In this document: in pieces, positions 12,201 through 21,989 of the stretch
How the letters are laid out: the number at the start of each line of letters is the position of its first letter
Numbering within the stretch: position 1 is the stretch's first letter
DNA from: Macrostomum hystrix
Taxonomy: Eukaryota; Platyhelminthes; Macrostomidae
Length of the DNA: 64,000 nucleotides
Assembly: GCA_950097015.1 (NCBI GenBank)
Contig: CATNEN010000039.1
Coordinates: 12,556,501 to 12,620,500, forward strand
Reading direction: 5' to 3'
Made by a program: the position numbers and the translations under genes
Notes under the pieces: model-generated
The model's input: the letters and a program-made list of their open reading frames with translations, nothing else
Databases searched by the model: none
What the model was told of the DNA's origin: nothing

Positions 12201-12398
12201 GCCGACTGCATGCGTACTTTAATACGTATTTCAGCACTTTATAACTACAAAGTTTATTACCTGTGTGTAGCACTCAATTGATTTAACGAAGTTCTTGTTC
12301 CGAAATTGAGAATCACCTTCAGCTCTATATATCTCAAATGTGCTCTTCGGAATCTTTCCATGATCTGACTCTGACCCGGCGTCGTCTTGCCTCGGCAT
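6294..12398 (-). CDS. ODAD4: Outer dynein arm docking complex TPR protein (TTC25/ODAD4), ten exons
   Basis: Ten exons join without a frame break (583 aa): 12398-12261, 11707-11576, 11480-11327, 11252-11191, 10877-10797, 10380-10360, 8810-8430, 8167-7691, 7116-6909, 6391-6294. All have GT donors and AG acceptors. The N-terminus carries TPR units (SIECYTQALELKPSD, LVNRSKCYL). A linker with PSVIKLRSDGDLSFF resembles vertebrate TTC25. Then come YADREYLEKLL, GLNYLDSRSEFWQQQKPLYS and C-terminal TPRs with DNIGRVLAKQGNYKEAIEVW and HEISRCYLELKEFDKA. The tail is Glu/Ala-rich. In vertebrates the protein is needed in motile cilia to dock outer dynein arms on axonemal doublets, so a ciliated animal is expected. 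The 21-nt exon at 10360-10380 (KNGMSNE) and the 81-nt exon are the least certain. Introns carry minisatellites and SINE copies. Confidence 0.93.
6537..6830. repeat. 20-bp minisatellite in the last ODAD4 intron
   Basis: About 14 copies of a 20-bp unit (GACTTCAGACACCTGTTAAA), increasingly degenerate towards 6830. It lies wholly inside the intron between the last two ODAD4 coding exons. Confidence 0.92.
7296..7560 (+). mobile_element. tRNA-derived SINE, family 1, copy 1
   Basis: It starts with a tRNA-like promoter: GTGGCAGAGCGGTTAAC fits a type-II tRNA (Ser/Leu-like) A box and GAGCTCGATTCACG a decayed B box. The body shared with the other copies follows (GAGGCCACATT, TGAGGGCCAACCTCCAAGG, GACAATGAGAAAGTCAGGGC). 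It sits in an ODAD4 intron. The region between the boxes is shorter than in the copy at 9535. Confidence 0.8.
8205..8380. repeat. 21-bp minisatellite in an ODAD4 intron
   Basis: About eight copies of a 21-bp unit (GGTTGGAGTATGGGATTCAA plus G). The array fills most of the intron between coding exons 8430-8810 and 7691-8167 and is open in several frames. That falsely fuses it to ODAD4 exon sequence in an alternative frame. Confidence 0.92.
8878..9080 (+). mobile_element. Diverged, 5'-truncated SINE family 1 copy
   Basis: It shares the body order of the SINE family: GACGAGGCCACATT, a TGTACACTG segment, GAGAAAGTC, GGATGTACACATCTGTGTG and a final GCTCAGAGGCCAGTGGAATGG. The A box is not recognisable. 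It sits in the long ODAD4 intron upstream of the 8430-8810 exon. Confidence 0.6.
9280..10060 (+). mobile_element. Inverted-repeat element with an internal SINE, copy A
   Basis: The flanks of the SINE at 9535 match the flanks of the SINE at 63125 (opposite strand): CGTCGAGATATTCAACGATTC and GGTGGCAAAAT on one side, and GGGAGCTATCGTGAAATAGGCAGTGG on the other. The outer parts contain related inverted words (GCATCGTCGAGATATT; in copy B also AAATATCTCAACGATGC). This suggests a MITE-like element of about 750 bp that carries a SINE at a fixed place. Ends are approximate. Confidence 0.55.
9535..9895 (+). mobile_element. tRNA-derived SINE, family 1, near full-length
   Basis: The head GGGTCGGTGGCAGAGCGGTT is an A-box match, with a B-box-like AGCTCGATGCC. 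The body reads through GGGGCGCAGCCGCGGAGAG and GACAATGAGAAAGTCAGGGC to a GTGTCACCAAATGATG segment and a TATTATTATCA tail. The word TGGATTCGT occurs just before the head (about 9523) and just after the tail, and could be a target-site duplication. Confidence 0.82.
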
Positions 12399-12499
12399 TT
12401 TATCTCTGTTTGACTGGCAATCTGAAAGTAAGCTACAATAAGTGATGAAAATTGATATAACAGACACAGCAAAAGTTTATTTTTGAGCAAATACTAAAA

Positions 12500-13218
12500 A
12501 AGCGAAGGTGTCATAGAAACAGGTGTGTTTTACCTGAAAGTTCAAAAGTGTTAATTTTAATCTTTTTTATACATAAATCAGTTTGGAACTGATGCATTTT
12601 TATGCTTTTTTTTACAAAGAAGGAGGAATGAAAGATTTTATTGTTTTATTTTACTGTTTTAATTCTCAGCAAAGACGGAACTTTTCACATTTTTAATACG
12701 AATCCAAAACGTGACGTATAAGAAGAGTCCAATTTTCAAGTTCTCTAAATAACTTTTGTATGGAAAACTTCTAAAACCGCAACAGTGGTTTTTGTTTCGA
12801 ACTTTTACCGTACATGAGATATCCATTGTTCTTTCGTTTCTCATACACCTAATTGAAATATACTGAAATAAAGAAATAGAACATCGTATCTCGCGCAAGG
12901 ACTACTTAAGTATCGTCTACTTAAGTAGTCCTTGATCTCGCGATTACCGTTTATCTTTTTTGCTCTTGTCTCGCACTCTTGCACTATTTACAATTGTAAC
13001 AGGGCTTAACGATCTATCTTCCTCTCTGTTAGTAGGCCTAGCGTATCATTCGTTACGAGCGGTTTATCCTTGTAAGTCACTGGTCCTTTCTAGGCTTTTT
13101 CCGTATATCAGAGGGTCACAGCATTAAGTAACCAACTCGACACTCAAGCACTATTTTCTTTTTTATATTCAATTACTCAACAAGTTTATTCGCTTGTCGC
13201 CACACTGGCGACATCTTT
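12500..13218. other. Spacer 5' of ODAD4 with a short hairpin
   Basis: It is AT-rich with no coding exon seen. At 12897-12935 a near-perfect inverted repeat (AAGGACTACTTAAGTA / TACTTAAGTAGTCCTT) could form a hairpin. A pyrimidine-rich AG lies just upstream of the ODAD4 start (CTTACTTTCAG), so the 5' leader may itself be spliced, in cis or trans. Confidence 0.5.
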
Positions 13219-13562
13219 GGGTGCGTTCGAGTAGCTAAAAATGACTTAAATTTTAACCTCTTTAAAAAAAACTAAGGCTTAACATGCAGACTAAATGTCG
13301 AAATAAAGTAAAATGATTACAGCTGAATGATTGAGTAGAATGAATTAATAATTAGTCTTTACATTCTGGTCCTAAAATAGTGTAGTTTTGATATAAGATG
13401 AACAGTAGCCCTATGCGCGCAAATTTGACATGCAAACATGTACGCGTATTTTATTTAGAATGTGTACTTGCACCCCAGTTTTTTTCAAATATATTAGCAA
13501 ATGTGCGAAAATTGAATTATTAAAAGCAGTATACTTCAGTAATAGATAAAAGCCTCTGTAGT

Positions 13563-13645
13563 TTAAAAAATTATTGGCTTCTGGGATTCGAACCAGTCCA
13601 CTCGATTGCGCAGAAAGTCTCTTATCGATTAGGGGCCTGAATAAA
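13563..13645 (-). repeat. tRNA-Arg-like sequence inside the left arm
   Basis: On the minus strand it has TAATCGATAAGAGACTTTCT, a D-arm-like stretch recalling tRNA-Arg, and a strong B box (GGTTCGAATCCCAG). The matching copy in the right arm is at 17000-17075. It belongs to the repeated arm and does not fold as a full tRNA, so I call it tRNA-derived repeat. Confidence 0.5.
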
Positions 13646-14119
13646 GCTAGAAATAAAAAAATGTACGTGGTTAAGAATATTAATTTAAATGCATATATCT
13701 TTGCTCCGAAGGAACTTTGAGAGCTGTAATTTAATTTATTCGATGCAAAATTAGAAGACGAATCCAGTGATATATTTATTAGTAATTAAATATAAATATT
13801 TAATTTCGATAGAGACATTCTGATTTCAATTAAATCATTAAAAATACTGGATATTTTTTCAGTACTTAAGGAGAAATAATCTAAAAACTTTTTTGATCCG
13901 CGGAATTTCAGTACAACTACACATTTACGTCTTCATTGAAACAATGGTTAGTTGTCTATATGGTTTCGGAGTTAGACAACGCTCAATTGCCACTAGTGGT
14001 TTTGAGCGTTGTCTATGATGGAACCATTTGGCAATATTATTGTCCTATAAGCTAGAAAGCTAGAAAGAGACTAACTAGTCTGTGCCTTCGCTACTGATTA
14101 TAAATTTGAGATTACAAAG

Positions 14120-15135
14120 ATGTTAAACTGGAGTCATTTGCCTGTTGACTCCCTTGATGGTGTGTCAACAACGCAACTGGAAGGGATAAGCGAATTGAGT
14201 CGTGAAGACCATAGTAAGGATAAAGAACTAGAGCGCTTTATCCAGTTCATCACCGACTTTAGCAAGAATGACGACAGCATCGCAGGAGTAGAGCTGCCCG
14301 AACTGCAAGAGAGAGCGAGCGTGTCAACTGAAAGAACCGACATGAGTGCAATTGACAAAATGGAGTTGGAGCCTCTTCCAAGAACCACGCGAGATCAAAT
14401 GCTCCTACATGGACACAAGTTTGCGGACTACATGAACTCTCTCGGCTACCAACTAGATGCTCTGCAGACGGTGAAACAGGAGAAGCTAAATGATCGAGTA
14501 CCTTCGTCTGTACTATTTTCGATTGGCCAAGCCAGACGGCGGACTGTATTCTGCATCGAGCCTTGTCTGCATCAGGGCTGGGATACAGCGTTTTTTCAAC
14601 TACATTGTAAAACGCGAGATCAACATTATCGACTCGCCTGAGTTCGGCAGCGCGAATCGTATGCTGCGAATGAAAGTCCGGGACTTTCAGGCTTCAGGTG
14701 GAAGTGTGAAGCGATACGAGCCAATCGAAACCACTGACCTTTCAAAGCTGTTCAGCTATTTCAATCGGTCAACTGCCGAACGTCTACAGAACGAGGTCAT
14801 CTTCACGTTGTTGTCATCTTCAAGTTCGTGGCATCAACTGGCTAAGTACGTTTATGCAGCGGCTCAGCAAGTTGTGCAGTCTCAGCAAGGGTTATACGAA
14901 CCATTGCATCCGCGTGACTCGCATCACTGATCTGAATGATGCAGGTTACTCTGTCTCTGAGATTATGAATGTCACGGGCCAACAGGCCGAATCGACCGTG
15001 CGACGCTATCTCTCCACAAAGCGTGACGGCGCAATTCACAGCATGGCAACTACTGTGGGTGCTACTCTGGACCTGCATGGTGCGAACGCCAGCATCAGTA
15101 GTTCAAGCGTTTCCACCAGCAAGGAGAGCGTCTAA
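14120..15135 (+). pseudogene. Crypton-type tyrosine recombinase remnant (DUF3504-like)
   Basis: Three pieces in different frames make a broken tyrosine recombinase. Piece 1 (14120 to ~14490, starts MLNWSHLPVD) is an acidic N-terminus ending in a helical HKFADYMNSLGYQ stretch. Piece 2 (~14490-14830) has YLRLYYFRLAKPDGGLYSAS then IRAGIQRFFNY, the pattern at the start of the Crypton/ZMYM/QRICH1-type domain. Piece 3 (~14890-15135) has GYTNHCIRVTRITDLNDAGY, TGQQAESTVRRY: an H-x-x-R motif and a terminal Tyr context typical of the recombinase C-terminus, with G-Q where G-H is usual. The middle region with the first catalytic Arg is missing, so it should be dead. The family call is by motif only. Confidence 0.65.
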
Positions 15136-15810
15136 GTCATGAAACGACGACTGTCTGTGAAAAGAACAGTTCAACACTGTTTTCCAACTGCCACCTCGAG
15201 AATTGTGCCGTCAATTTCAATAAGTAATAGAAAAATGTAAAACGAACGAACTTTGTGCACCAGGAACTGCAAAACGAATTTACTGGAATGGTAGATTTGA
15301 AGGTTTGAAGATTTAAAGATTTGAGCAGCAGCAGCGCAGCAGCGCGCAGCGCACTCGTGCCATAGACTATTTACGCACTCGGAAGCCTAGCATAAGTGCA
15401 TTGATTTATGACCAAGTGTGTGTGCGCAAGACCAGCTCCTTCGGCCCATAGACAATACCCGTCTGGGATTTACTGCATATAGTAGCTCAGAAGAGGGATG
15501 GCACGGAGATCAAGTGGGGCAAGATTTACCGCACAGTTGCGGAATTTACTGCACACTTCAATCTATTTCTTTGATGGCCTTTGGGCCATAAACTATACAC
15601 GAGCTTGAGACGTTTACGCACACTTGGTTATATGTCAATGCATGTTGTTGTCAACTTTTTAACTCTTGCGTATGCTTCGTTTCGTTTCTACTCTGTTCCG
15701 TTGCGTTGGCACTGAAATAAACAGATAAATGGTCTATAGTCTATGTCTATGGTCAAAACATAGTTGACAACGTTAGGCAATTTAGAAGCCTTGCCAGTGG
15801 GCTTGATATA

Positions 15811-16606
15811 TGTGACAATCGTCATTGTCTTACTTCGCTTGAACTTTACTTATCGGTTTCTGTAACTACTGAAAATTGAAACCTATATATAACCACTACA
15901 TGATCAATTAGAAGAATACAGGCGAAGCAAGACAATGAGTTCACACTAATTAAATGATACTAATATTTAAAGTAAAATACGCAAAAGTTCGAATGTCAAA
16001 TTTGTGCGCGTACGGCTACTGTACATCTGGTACCAAAGCTACACAATTTCAAGACGAGAATGTAAAGACTAATTATTCATTCATTGTACTTAATCATTTA
16101 GCTTCAATCCTTTTACTTAATTTTCACATTTAGTCTGTCTAGCTTTTGTTTTATTAAAGAGGCTAAACTGAACCTTAAAGTTCTGCAGTTTAAGGGTGCG
16201 TTCGGGTAGCTTAAAATGACTTAAAATGAACTTAAACTGCAGTTTAAGTTCATTTTAACCTCTTTAATAAAACAAAAGCTAAACAGACTAAATGTCGAAA
16301 TAAAGTAAAAAGATTGAAGCTGAATGGTTAAGTAGAATAACCGAATAATTAGTCTTTACATTTCCGTCTTGAAATTGTGTAGTTTTGGTATCAGATGTAC
16401 AGTAGCCGTACGCGCACAAATTTGACTTTCGAACTTTCGCGTATTTTAATTTGAATATTAATATCATTTAATTTAATTAGTGTGAACTCATTGTCTTGCT
16501 TCGCTTGTATTCTTCCAATTGATCATGTAGTGGTTATATTAAGGTCTTAATTTTCAGTAGTTACAGAAACCAATAAGTAAAGTTCAAGCGAAGTAAGACA
16601 ATGACC
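15811..16606. repeat. Nested ~800-bp palindrome (foldback) of the same arm sequence
   Basis: The left arm 15811-~16190 and right arm ~16224-16606 are inverted copies. They share GTCTTACTTCGCTTGAAC / GTTCAAGCGAAGTAAGAC at the outer ends and CAAGACGAGAATGTAAAGAC / GTCTTTACATTTCCGTCTTG inside. The centre carries GGGTGCGTTCGGGTAGC, the terminal motif of the larger element. It abuts the inner edge of the outer right arm. Confidence 0.75.
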
Positions 16607-16999
16607 ATTGTTTCAATGAAGATGTAAATGTGTAGTTGTACTGAAATTCAGAGGATCAAAAAAGTTTTTAGATTATTTCTCCTGAAGTACTGAAAAAACA
16701 CGAGTTTTAGTTTGTTGAAACAGTGAAAATTCTGTGCACTGCGCATAAGTGTAAAAAGAGAAGTTTTGTGATTTTTGTGCAGAAATAAGTAAAAAGTAAA
16801 ATTATAAAAAAGAATTTTTCTGTCGAAATTAAATGTTTCTATTTAATTACTAAGAAATATATCACTGGATTCGTCTTTTAATTTTGCATCGAATGACTTC
16901 AGTTACAGCTCTCAAAGTTTCTTCGGAGAAAAGATACTTGCATTTAAATGAGTATTTTTAACCACGTACATTTTTTCTTTTGATTTCTAGCTTCCTTCA

Positions 17000-17075
17000 G
17001 GCACGAGGCCACTAATGGATAAGAGACTTTCTGCTCAATCGAGCGGACTGGGTTCAAATCCCAGAAGCAAATAAT
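17000..17075 (+). repeat. tRNA-Arg-like sequence inside the right arm
   Basis: GGCCACTAATGGATAAG followed by GGGTTCAAATCCCAG mimics tRNA-Arg A and B boxes. It is the inverted counterpart of 13563-13645. The arm between the boxes does not give a clean cloverleaf. Confidence 0.5.
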
Positions 17076-17479
17076 TTAAAAAAATCAGGAGGCTTTTATC
17101 TATCACTGAAGTGTACTACTTTTAATAATTTAATTTTCGCACATTTGCTAATATATTTGAAAAGACTGGGGTGTCCTACACATTCTAAATAAAGTTTGCA
17201 TGTCAAATTTGCGCCCATATGGTTACTGTACATCTGATACTAAAACTACACAATTTCAAGACGAGAATGTAAAGACTAATTATTCGTTTATTCTACTTAA
17301 TCATTCAGCTTCACTATTTTTACTTTATTTCGATATTTAGTCTGTCTAACTTTTGTTTTATTAAAGAGGTTAAAATGAACTTAAACTTCAGTTTAAGTTT
17401 AGTTTAAGTCATTTTAAGCTACTCGAACGCACCCTTAGTTTGGTTTAATTCATTTTAAACTACTCGAACGCACTTAGCG

Positions 17480-17948
17480 AGATGCGGGATTTTAAGATTC
17501 CGTTTCGAAAATGCATTAGCGCCTATAAATCTTACATTTTTGTTATTGCATTTTTTGTTCATTTTCTTTTCTAGGCTATATTTTGTTCCTTATTTGGGTT
17601 AACGTCATGGCTGTTCTCTACATTCTACATAGTGCTGAGATTGTAACTCAACTGTCGTCTTATTTGTGACTCAATCTTAGAATCCAAAGCTCTAAACATT
17701 TATTTATCAACTGTTTTGATGAGCTTACTATATTTCTATGTAAATTCGTCAACTTCACTTAGCGACAACATAGGCCTAACTAGTATCAACGAAAATGAGT
17801 TACAGGCAACAATAACTTAATTATCTTGATATATATTTACTGTTAATAAATTCTTTTCTCGAATGTTTTATTATAATATATAACAGACTGCACTTTTCTT
17901 AAATTAACCAATTACAGATACAGATAGTGCTTCCTATTGCTCCCAAAT
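17480..17948. other. AT-rich spacer, no gene seen
   Basis: It lies between the inverted-repeat element and the LTR element. No open frame, RNA gene or tandem array was recognised. Confidence 0.5.
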
Positions 17949-18396
17949 TGTATAGAATTAGCCCTACTCTTTAATATTATTGGTTATAGGCCTAACCAGT
18001 CTTTAAAAGGCTCCAATGGATTGGAGGGTACCAGTCATACACATGTATTATTTTCAGTCCAAAACTGGCTTCATGCTATTGTCTTAGTAATATACTATCC
18101 TCCAATACAATTTATGTAGCTTCAATGCTATTTCCTCTTATAACAGTTTTAACTCAAAGAACTCGATAGGCCTAGGCCCCTATGCATGCATTCAGCAAGT
18201 TTTATTCTTGAACTTGGTTTTAAGTCCCAAAGTTAGGCCTAATTCTCTCGCTTGTAGAGTGCCTATATTTATAGCATAAAATTGAGGTGGTTGAGTATTC
18301 ATAAAACTATTTTTCTGATTTAAACAAACAATGAATTTATACATTTTACTAGAAATAAGCGTAGATACAGTAACATACAAAATATAGCCTATTACA
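17949..18396 (-). repeat. LTR (3' LTR of minus-strand element)
   Basis: Begins TGTATAGAATTA and ends CCTATTACA, so it has TG...CA ends on either strand. It matches 21990-22405 through CCAGTCTTTAAAAGGCTCC, GAACTCGATA and TTTAAACAAACAATGAATTT. The two copies differ by scattered substitutions and small indels, including CTAGGCC-type insertions here, so the insertion is not recent. Confidence 0.85.
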
Positions 18397-18406
18397 ACTG
18401 GCTTCC

Positions 18407-18907
18407 CTAAAGGCATCTTTTTGAATGAACATGTGAATGAGTGAGAAAAATGACAAAAAAAACTAAAACTGACATTCTTCTGGAAACAACATTTGACGCA
18501 GCCAGCCAACGGGGCCAGCCGGCCCATCTTGACTCAATGTTCAAAAGTATCTTATTAAAGTCATAAGGGTTATGAGTAATCACATGTTTGGCATAGCTGG
18601 AAGCACGTCGCCAGGCAGCAATGACTGTCTCCCGGCTGAAGCAGGCTGGCAGAGTCCGAAATGCCGGCTGGACATGTTCTCGCTGCCTCGTCAGGTGGTC
18701 CAACTGAGCATATGCGACATGTAGTAGGTGCTTCTTGATTAACTGAATTTGCTGTTTGAGGACCACCTGTTGTGCCTCAGTCATCTGAGCTATGATAGCT
18801 GGAAAGTTGCCTCCGGGACCGTCACCAGGAGGTTGGTCATCTTTGCTTCCTTGCTCCTGCTGCAGCTGATGTGGCAGCTGTGGCTGTTGCTGCAGGGTAT
18901 TTCCCAA
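18407..18907 (-). pseudogene. Gln-rich frame inside the LTR element, unrecognised
   Basis: An open frame of about 166 codons has a Gln-rich start (LQQQPQLPHQLQQEQ) followed by a helical, charged stretch (TEAQQVVLKQQIQLIKKHLL) and a Trp/Arg-rich end. It lies next to the 3' LTR on the same strand as the gag-like frame. I do not recognise the family. It could be a retroelement product or captured host exon sequence. Confidence 0.35.
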
Positions 18908-19294
18908 TGGTGTTACACACTAGTTCGGAAAAGTGTCATATATAATTTTTTAATCAAATAACTCACAACTAAGCTTAGGAAATTGTGATATTATGTTCTG
19001 TTATATTATTATTGTTTAATTTCGTATAATTTGTTTTACTTTAGACCTATTTATTCCAGTTTTTATTACTTTTTAAATTCAAAAAATACTGTAAACAATG
19101 TAAAACTCCATGTCCAAAAAATATGGTAGCCTAGTTCCCTGTCTATAAAAACGGGACTATATGTTCATTTCTTATTGCTTCTATGTTTTATTCAGCCACT
19201 CATATGTTATACCTGATTGCACAACCGTTATTTCTAGTTTCTAAACAGTTTTGACGGAATTTTAAAGGTTCGTAGCATGTCCTACAAAATATGT

Positions 19295-19789
19295 GTCATC
19301 TGAGCGACGCTAGACATGCATAAATTGAAGTCAGATATTTAAGCTATGGAAAGTGTATTAAACAAAAGCATTGGCTTAAATAATTGTCATGCTGTATAGT
19401 CTATTAGAATGTCTGGTCTCACCCTGTGACTCGTTGAGGAATATAGTTTTTTCACAACCTCAAACATATTTACGTTTTTTCGTGTACAGTTTTTGTCATC
19501 TGAGCGACGCCGGAAAAATTAAATTTTTTATTACACAGTCAAACTAAAGAAAGAAGTCGAATTTTATTCTTAATTTAGAATAAATTTTGATTATAATGAC
19601 ATATGATTTGACTATGAAATATATTTGGATTCAACTAAAAAGTTGACAATACACCAGTTTGTGTCATCTAAGCGACGTCATCTGAGCGACGGGGCTCAGT
19701 GTGTAAACATAGGTGAATGTCATCTGAGCGACGTCATCTGAGCAACAGGGCTCAGTGTGTAAACATAGGTGAATGTCATCTGTGCGACG
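19295..19789. repeat. Seven copies of a 15-bp motif GTCATCTGAGCGACG
   Basis: Copies or near copies start at 19295, 19495, 19663, 19677, 19719, 19733 and 19775. Two pairs are arranged head to tail with 14-bp spacing, and a 42-56 bp unit with GGGCTCAGTGTGTAAACATA repeats around them. It lies in the non-coding interior of the LTR element. Confidence 0.75.
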
Positions 19790-19921
19790 GTCTGTAAAAA
19801 AATGAAATATTTAAGACAGTTAGGCACAGGAAAACTGCTTTCGACTTAATATTTATACAGTATATGATGTGAGTGATGATTTAAAATGCTTTCGCCAATA
19901 CATAAGTAAAAAAATTTAAAT

Positions 19922-20239
19922 TTACAACATGTGTATATTTTTTTTGGGAAACACCCTGCAGCTGCTGTTGCTGCAGCTGCCGTTGCAGCTGTTGCTGTGA
20001 CTGCTGATCCTGTTGCTTCGGCTGCTGCTGATGCTGTTGCTGCAGTTGCTGCTGCGGCTAATGAACCAATGGCTTTGGCTTGGAATGCTGCTGCCTGGTC
20101 CTGGGAATCTTGGCCTGTACAGCGGCTGCTGTTGTGGCTGGATCTCCTGTAGTGGCAGTTTTGGCGCAATTGCACGATAGGCTGTTTCTACCTGCAGCCA
20201 AGCTGTGACCTTTCTACTTGTAACACAATCGCTGATCAA
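19922..20239 (-). pseudogene. Low-complexity Gln/Ser/Ala frame inside the LTR element
   Basis: CAG/CTG-rich sequence gives open frames in several registers encoding Gln, Ser or Ala runs. A flanking non-repetitive part (ETAYRAIAPKLPLQEIQ in one frame) looks more protein-like. The true frame cannot be chosen by eye. Confidence 0.3.
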
Positions 20240-20397
20240 GCTCCAGGCAGATGACGACTAGCAATCTCCTCACAGGCAGGCACTTCTGCACCTGCCAATG
20301 TCCGCACTAATGCATCTCGTTCTACCGGAACCAGGATTTTGGATGCCGAGTGGTTCCGCTTACTAGGAACAGACTTGCCGGTTTGAGGTGCACCTGC

Positions 20398-20598
20398 TCA
20401 CTTGTTTACCACCCTTGGCATCTGCGGAGCTGTTGGTTGCCGTACCGGTATCTCGCACAACTCTTGCTCGTTTGGCACTTCAGCCTCCATAGATTCGACC
20501 TCAACAGAGCTGCGGCTTGCTGAACCCTTAGGTGTCAGGTTGACAGTAATTGCCTCCAACATTTGGTCAAATTTGTCTATGTCCAGAATGTCTTCCAT
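20398..20598 (-). pseudogene. Short acidic frame (MEDILDIDKFDQMLEAITVN...) in the LTR element
   Basis: A 66-codon frame starting with an ATG at 20598, with an acidic helical N-terminus. It is open to the next stop and lies between the H2C2 remnant and the Gln-rich segment. It may be the start of an element-encoded protein continuing by splice or frameshift into the Gln-rich part. No homology is recognised. Confidence 0.3.
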
Positions 20599-20932
20599 TA
20601 CAGTTTCAATACAAATGATATATTTGACTCAGAACAAGGTGATATATGCTTCTTTCTCCCGCCTAGGTGGTCTCCCTTATATAGGCACAGAAATGGGATA
20701 AACTTTCTTCCTTATTGGCTGCACTGATTTTCCCGCATTGTCCAATGACTTCTCAACTTCCAACCCTCTCCCTAAACAATTCCTATTGGTTAGCCAAGCT
20801 TCCCCTTGTTTTGTTCCCTAGCCATTGCTTGGTTCTTCACACCCTTCTTCTGTGCCCTCTCCTGCTCTCCTTAGATACAGGGCCGATTAAATCGATGTGT
20901 AAGCGGTGGAATGGCTCAGAAATGGGAAATGA

Positions 20933-21319
20933 CTACACAGGGGCTTGAATATGATTGCCCTTTTTACTTTCTAAACACAGAATGTACTTAGCGATCATTT
21001 CTTCAATGGCTGCGACCAATCCAGGTCTCCAGAATCGCTTCCTTACTCGCTGAAGTGTTTTGTCCCATCTCAAATGTGCTGCTAGTGGGCTCTCATGCAG
21101 ATTGCTAGAGACTAGCGTGTCCATGGACCAGGGCAAAATAACCTTCAATTCTCCTTTTTCCTTAATCATTAGTAATCCTATTTCAATAAACATCGCTTCA
21201 AATGTTGCTCTTTTCTTCTCTCTTCTGTTCTTCTGCCAATCCAGTGGGTCTCCTTGACAAACTGTCAGCATTCTGATGGGAAGTACCTTTCCGGTGCTCA
21301 ATGTCAAATTGAAATTCAT
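20933..21319 (-). pseudogene. Pol fragment: H2C2 zinc-binding domain of a Ty3/Gypsy-type integrase
   Basis: The frame contains HESPLAAHLRWDKTLQRVRK, RFWRPG and CLESKKG. This matches the linker and N-terminal zinc-binding domain of Gypsy-type integrases (H-x3-7-H, K-T, F-W-P, C-x2-C-x2-K). The last C-x2-C is degraded to C-x2-S, so zinc binding would be lost. No integrase catalytic core follows. Confidence 0.7.
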
Positions 21320-21361
21320 TTAATCGTTCAATCGTTCATCATTCATTGTTCAATCGTTAAT

Positions 21362-21730
21362 CTACCTAGAATGCCTTGCACTTCTGTCTGTCTTAATAGC
21401 CAAATAATTGCCAAACAAACTGCCCAATCGTCCAAATCTTTCAACCAGTCTCTCCTTAAACTCATCATAGGTCAATTCTTCTGGTAAATTCAATTGTTGG
21501 ACTGCTGCAAACTCAGTGGCTAAGTCCAAATTAGCCAAAAGTTCACTTTTTCTGTGTTTTTCTTGTTCAATCCCTTCTGTGTCACACATTTGATCATAGG
21601 CAGTCAGCCAAATCCGAATGTCCTGACTCTGTGTATATATTTGAATTTTCACATGCCTCATTGGGCCCAATTCTAACCGATTTCTTAATTCTTCTGCTAG
21701 TAGCCCAATAGCATCATTAATTCCAGTCAT
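21362..21730 (-). pseudogene. Gag-like fragment of the LTR element
   Basis: The frame starts with an ATG at 21730, inside the 5' LTR side, and includes IRIWLTAYDQMCDTEGI and LTYDEFKERLVERFGRLGS. These fit the helical capsid region of Ty3/Gypsy gag (W-x3-Y/F early, then a short F-x5-L-x2-R-F/Y motif). No zinc knuckle remains. Confidence 0.55.
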
Positions 21731-21989
21731 AACGGTTTATTTAGTTGTGCCTGACTGGATTTCCAATCCTTCACCGTTGTCACCAGTTGTTGTAGGGCTT
21801 CTACCTCTTAAAATTACTTATATTTATCCACTGCAAAATGCTTTGTTAATAGTCAACTCTCATTCTATTTTAAATTGCCCAATTATAGGGAAGTATAACA
21901 CTTTTAATTAAATATATATATATGTATATTCAATAGCAGTGGTAGCAAATTACAAGTGCCTGAGCCGTAAGACACTTTAACTCACAAAC

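Larger units (their letters stand above)
13219..17434. mobile_element. Composite element with long terminal inverted repeats around a recombinase remnant
   Basis: The left arm 13219-13946 begins GGGTGCGTTCGAGTAGC. The right arm 16607-17434 ends GCTACTCGAACGCACCC. The arms match in inverted orientation over about 730-830 bp, up to CATTGAAACAATGG / CCATTGTTTCAATG at their inner edges. The 2.7 kb between them holds a tyrosine-recombinase remnant and a nested palindrome made of the same repeat. A further partial end (CTACTCGAACGCAC) lies at 17460-17473. No convincing target duplication was found. The family is not identified. Confidence 0.7.

Noticed and set aside
12896-12936. Hairpin at 12.9 kb as a structured RNA gene
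   Set aside because: It is short and AT-rich with no Pol III signals; it may only be a remnant of a small transposon end.
17000-17075. Functional tRNA-Arg gene
   Set aside because: A and B boxes are present, but no convincing anticodon stem or acceptor stem forms, and the sequence repeats in the opposite arm.
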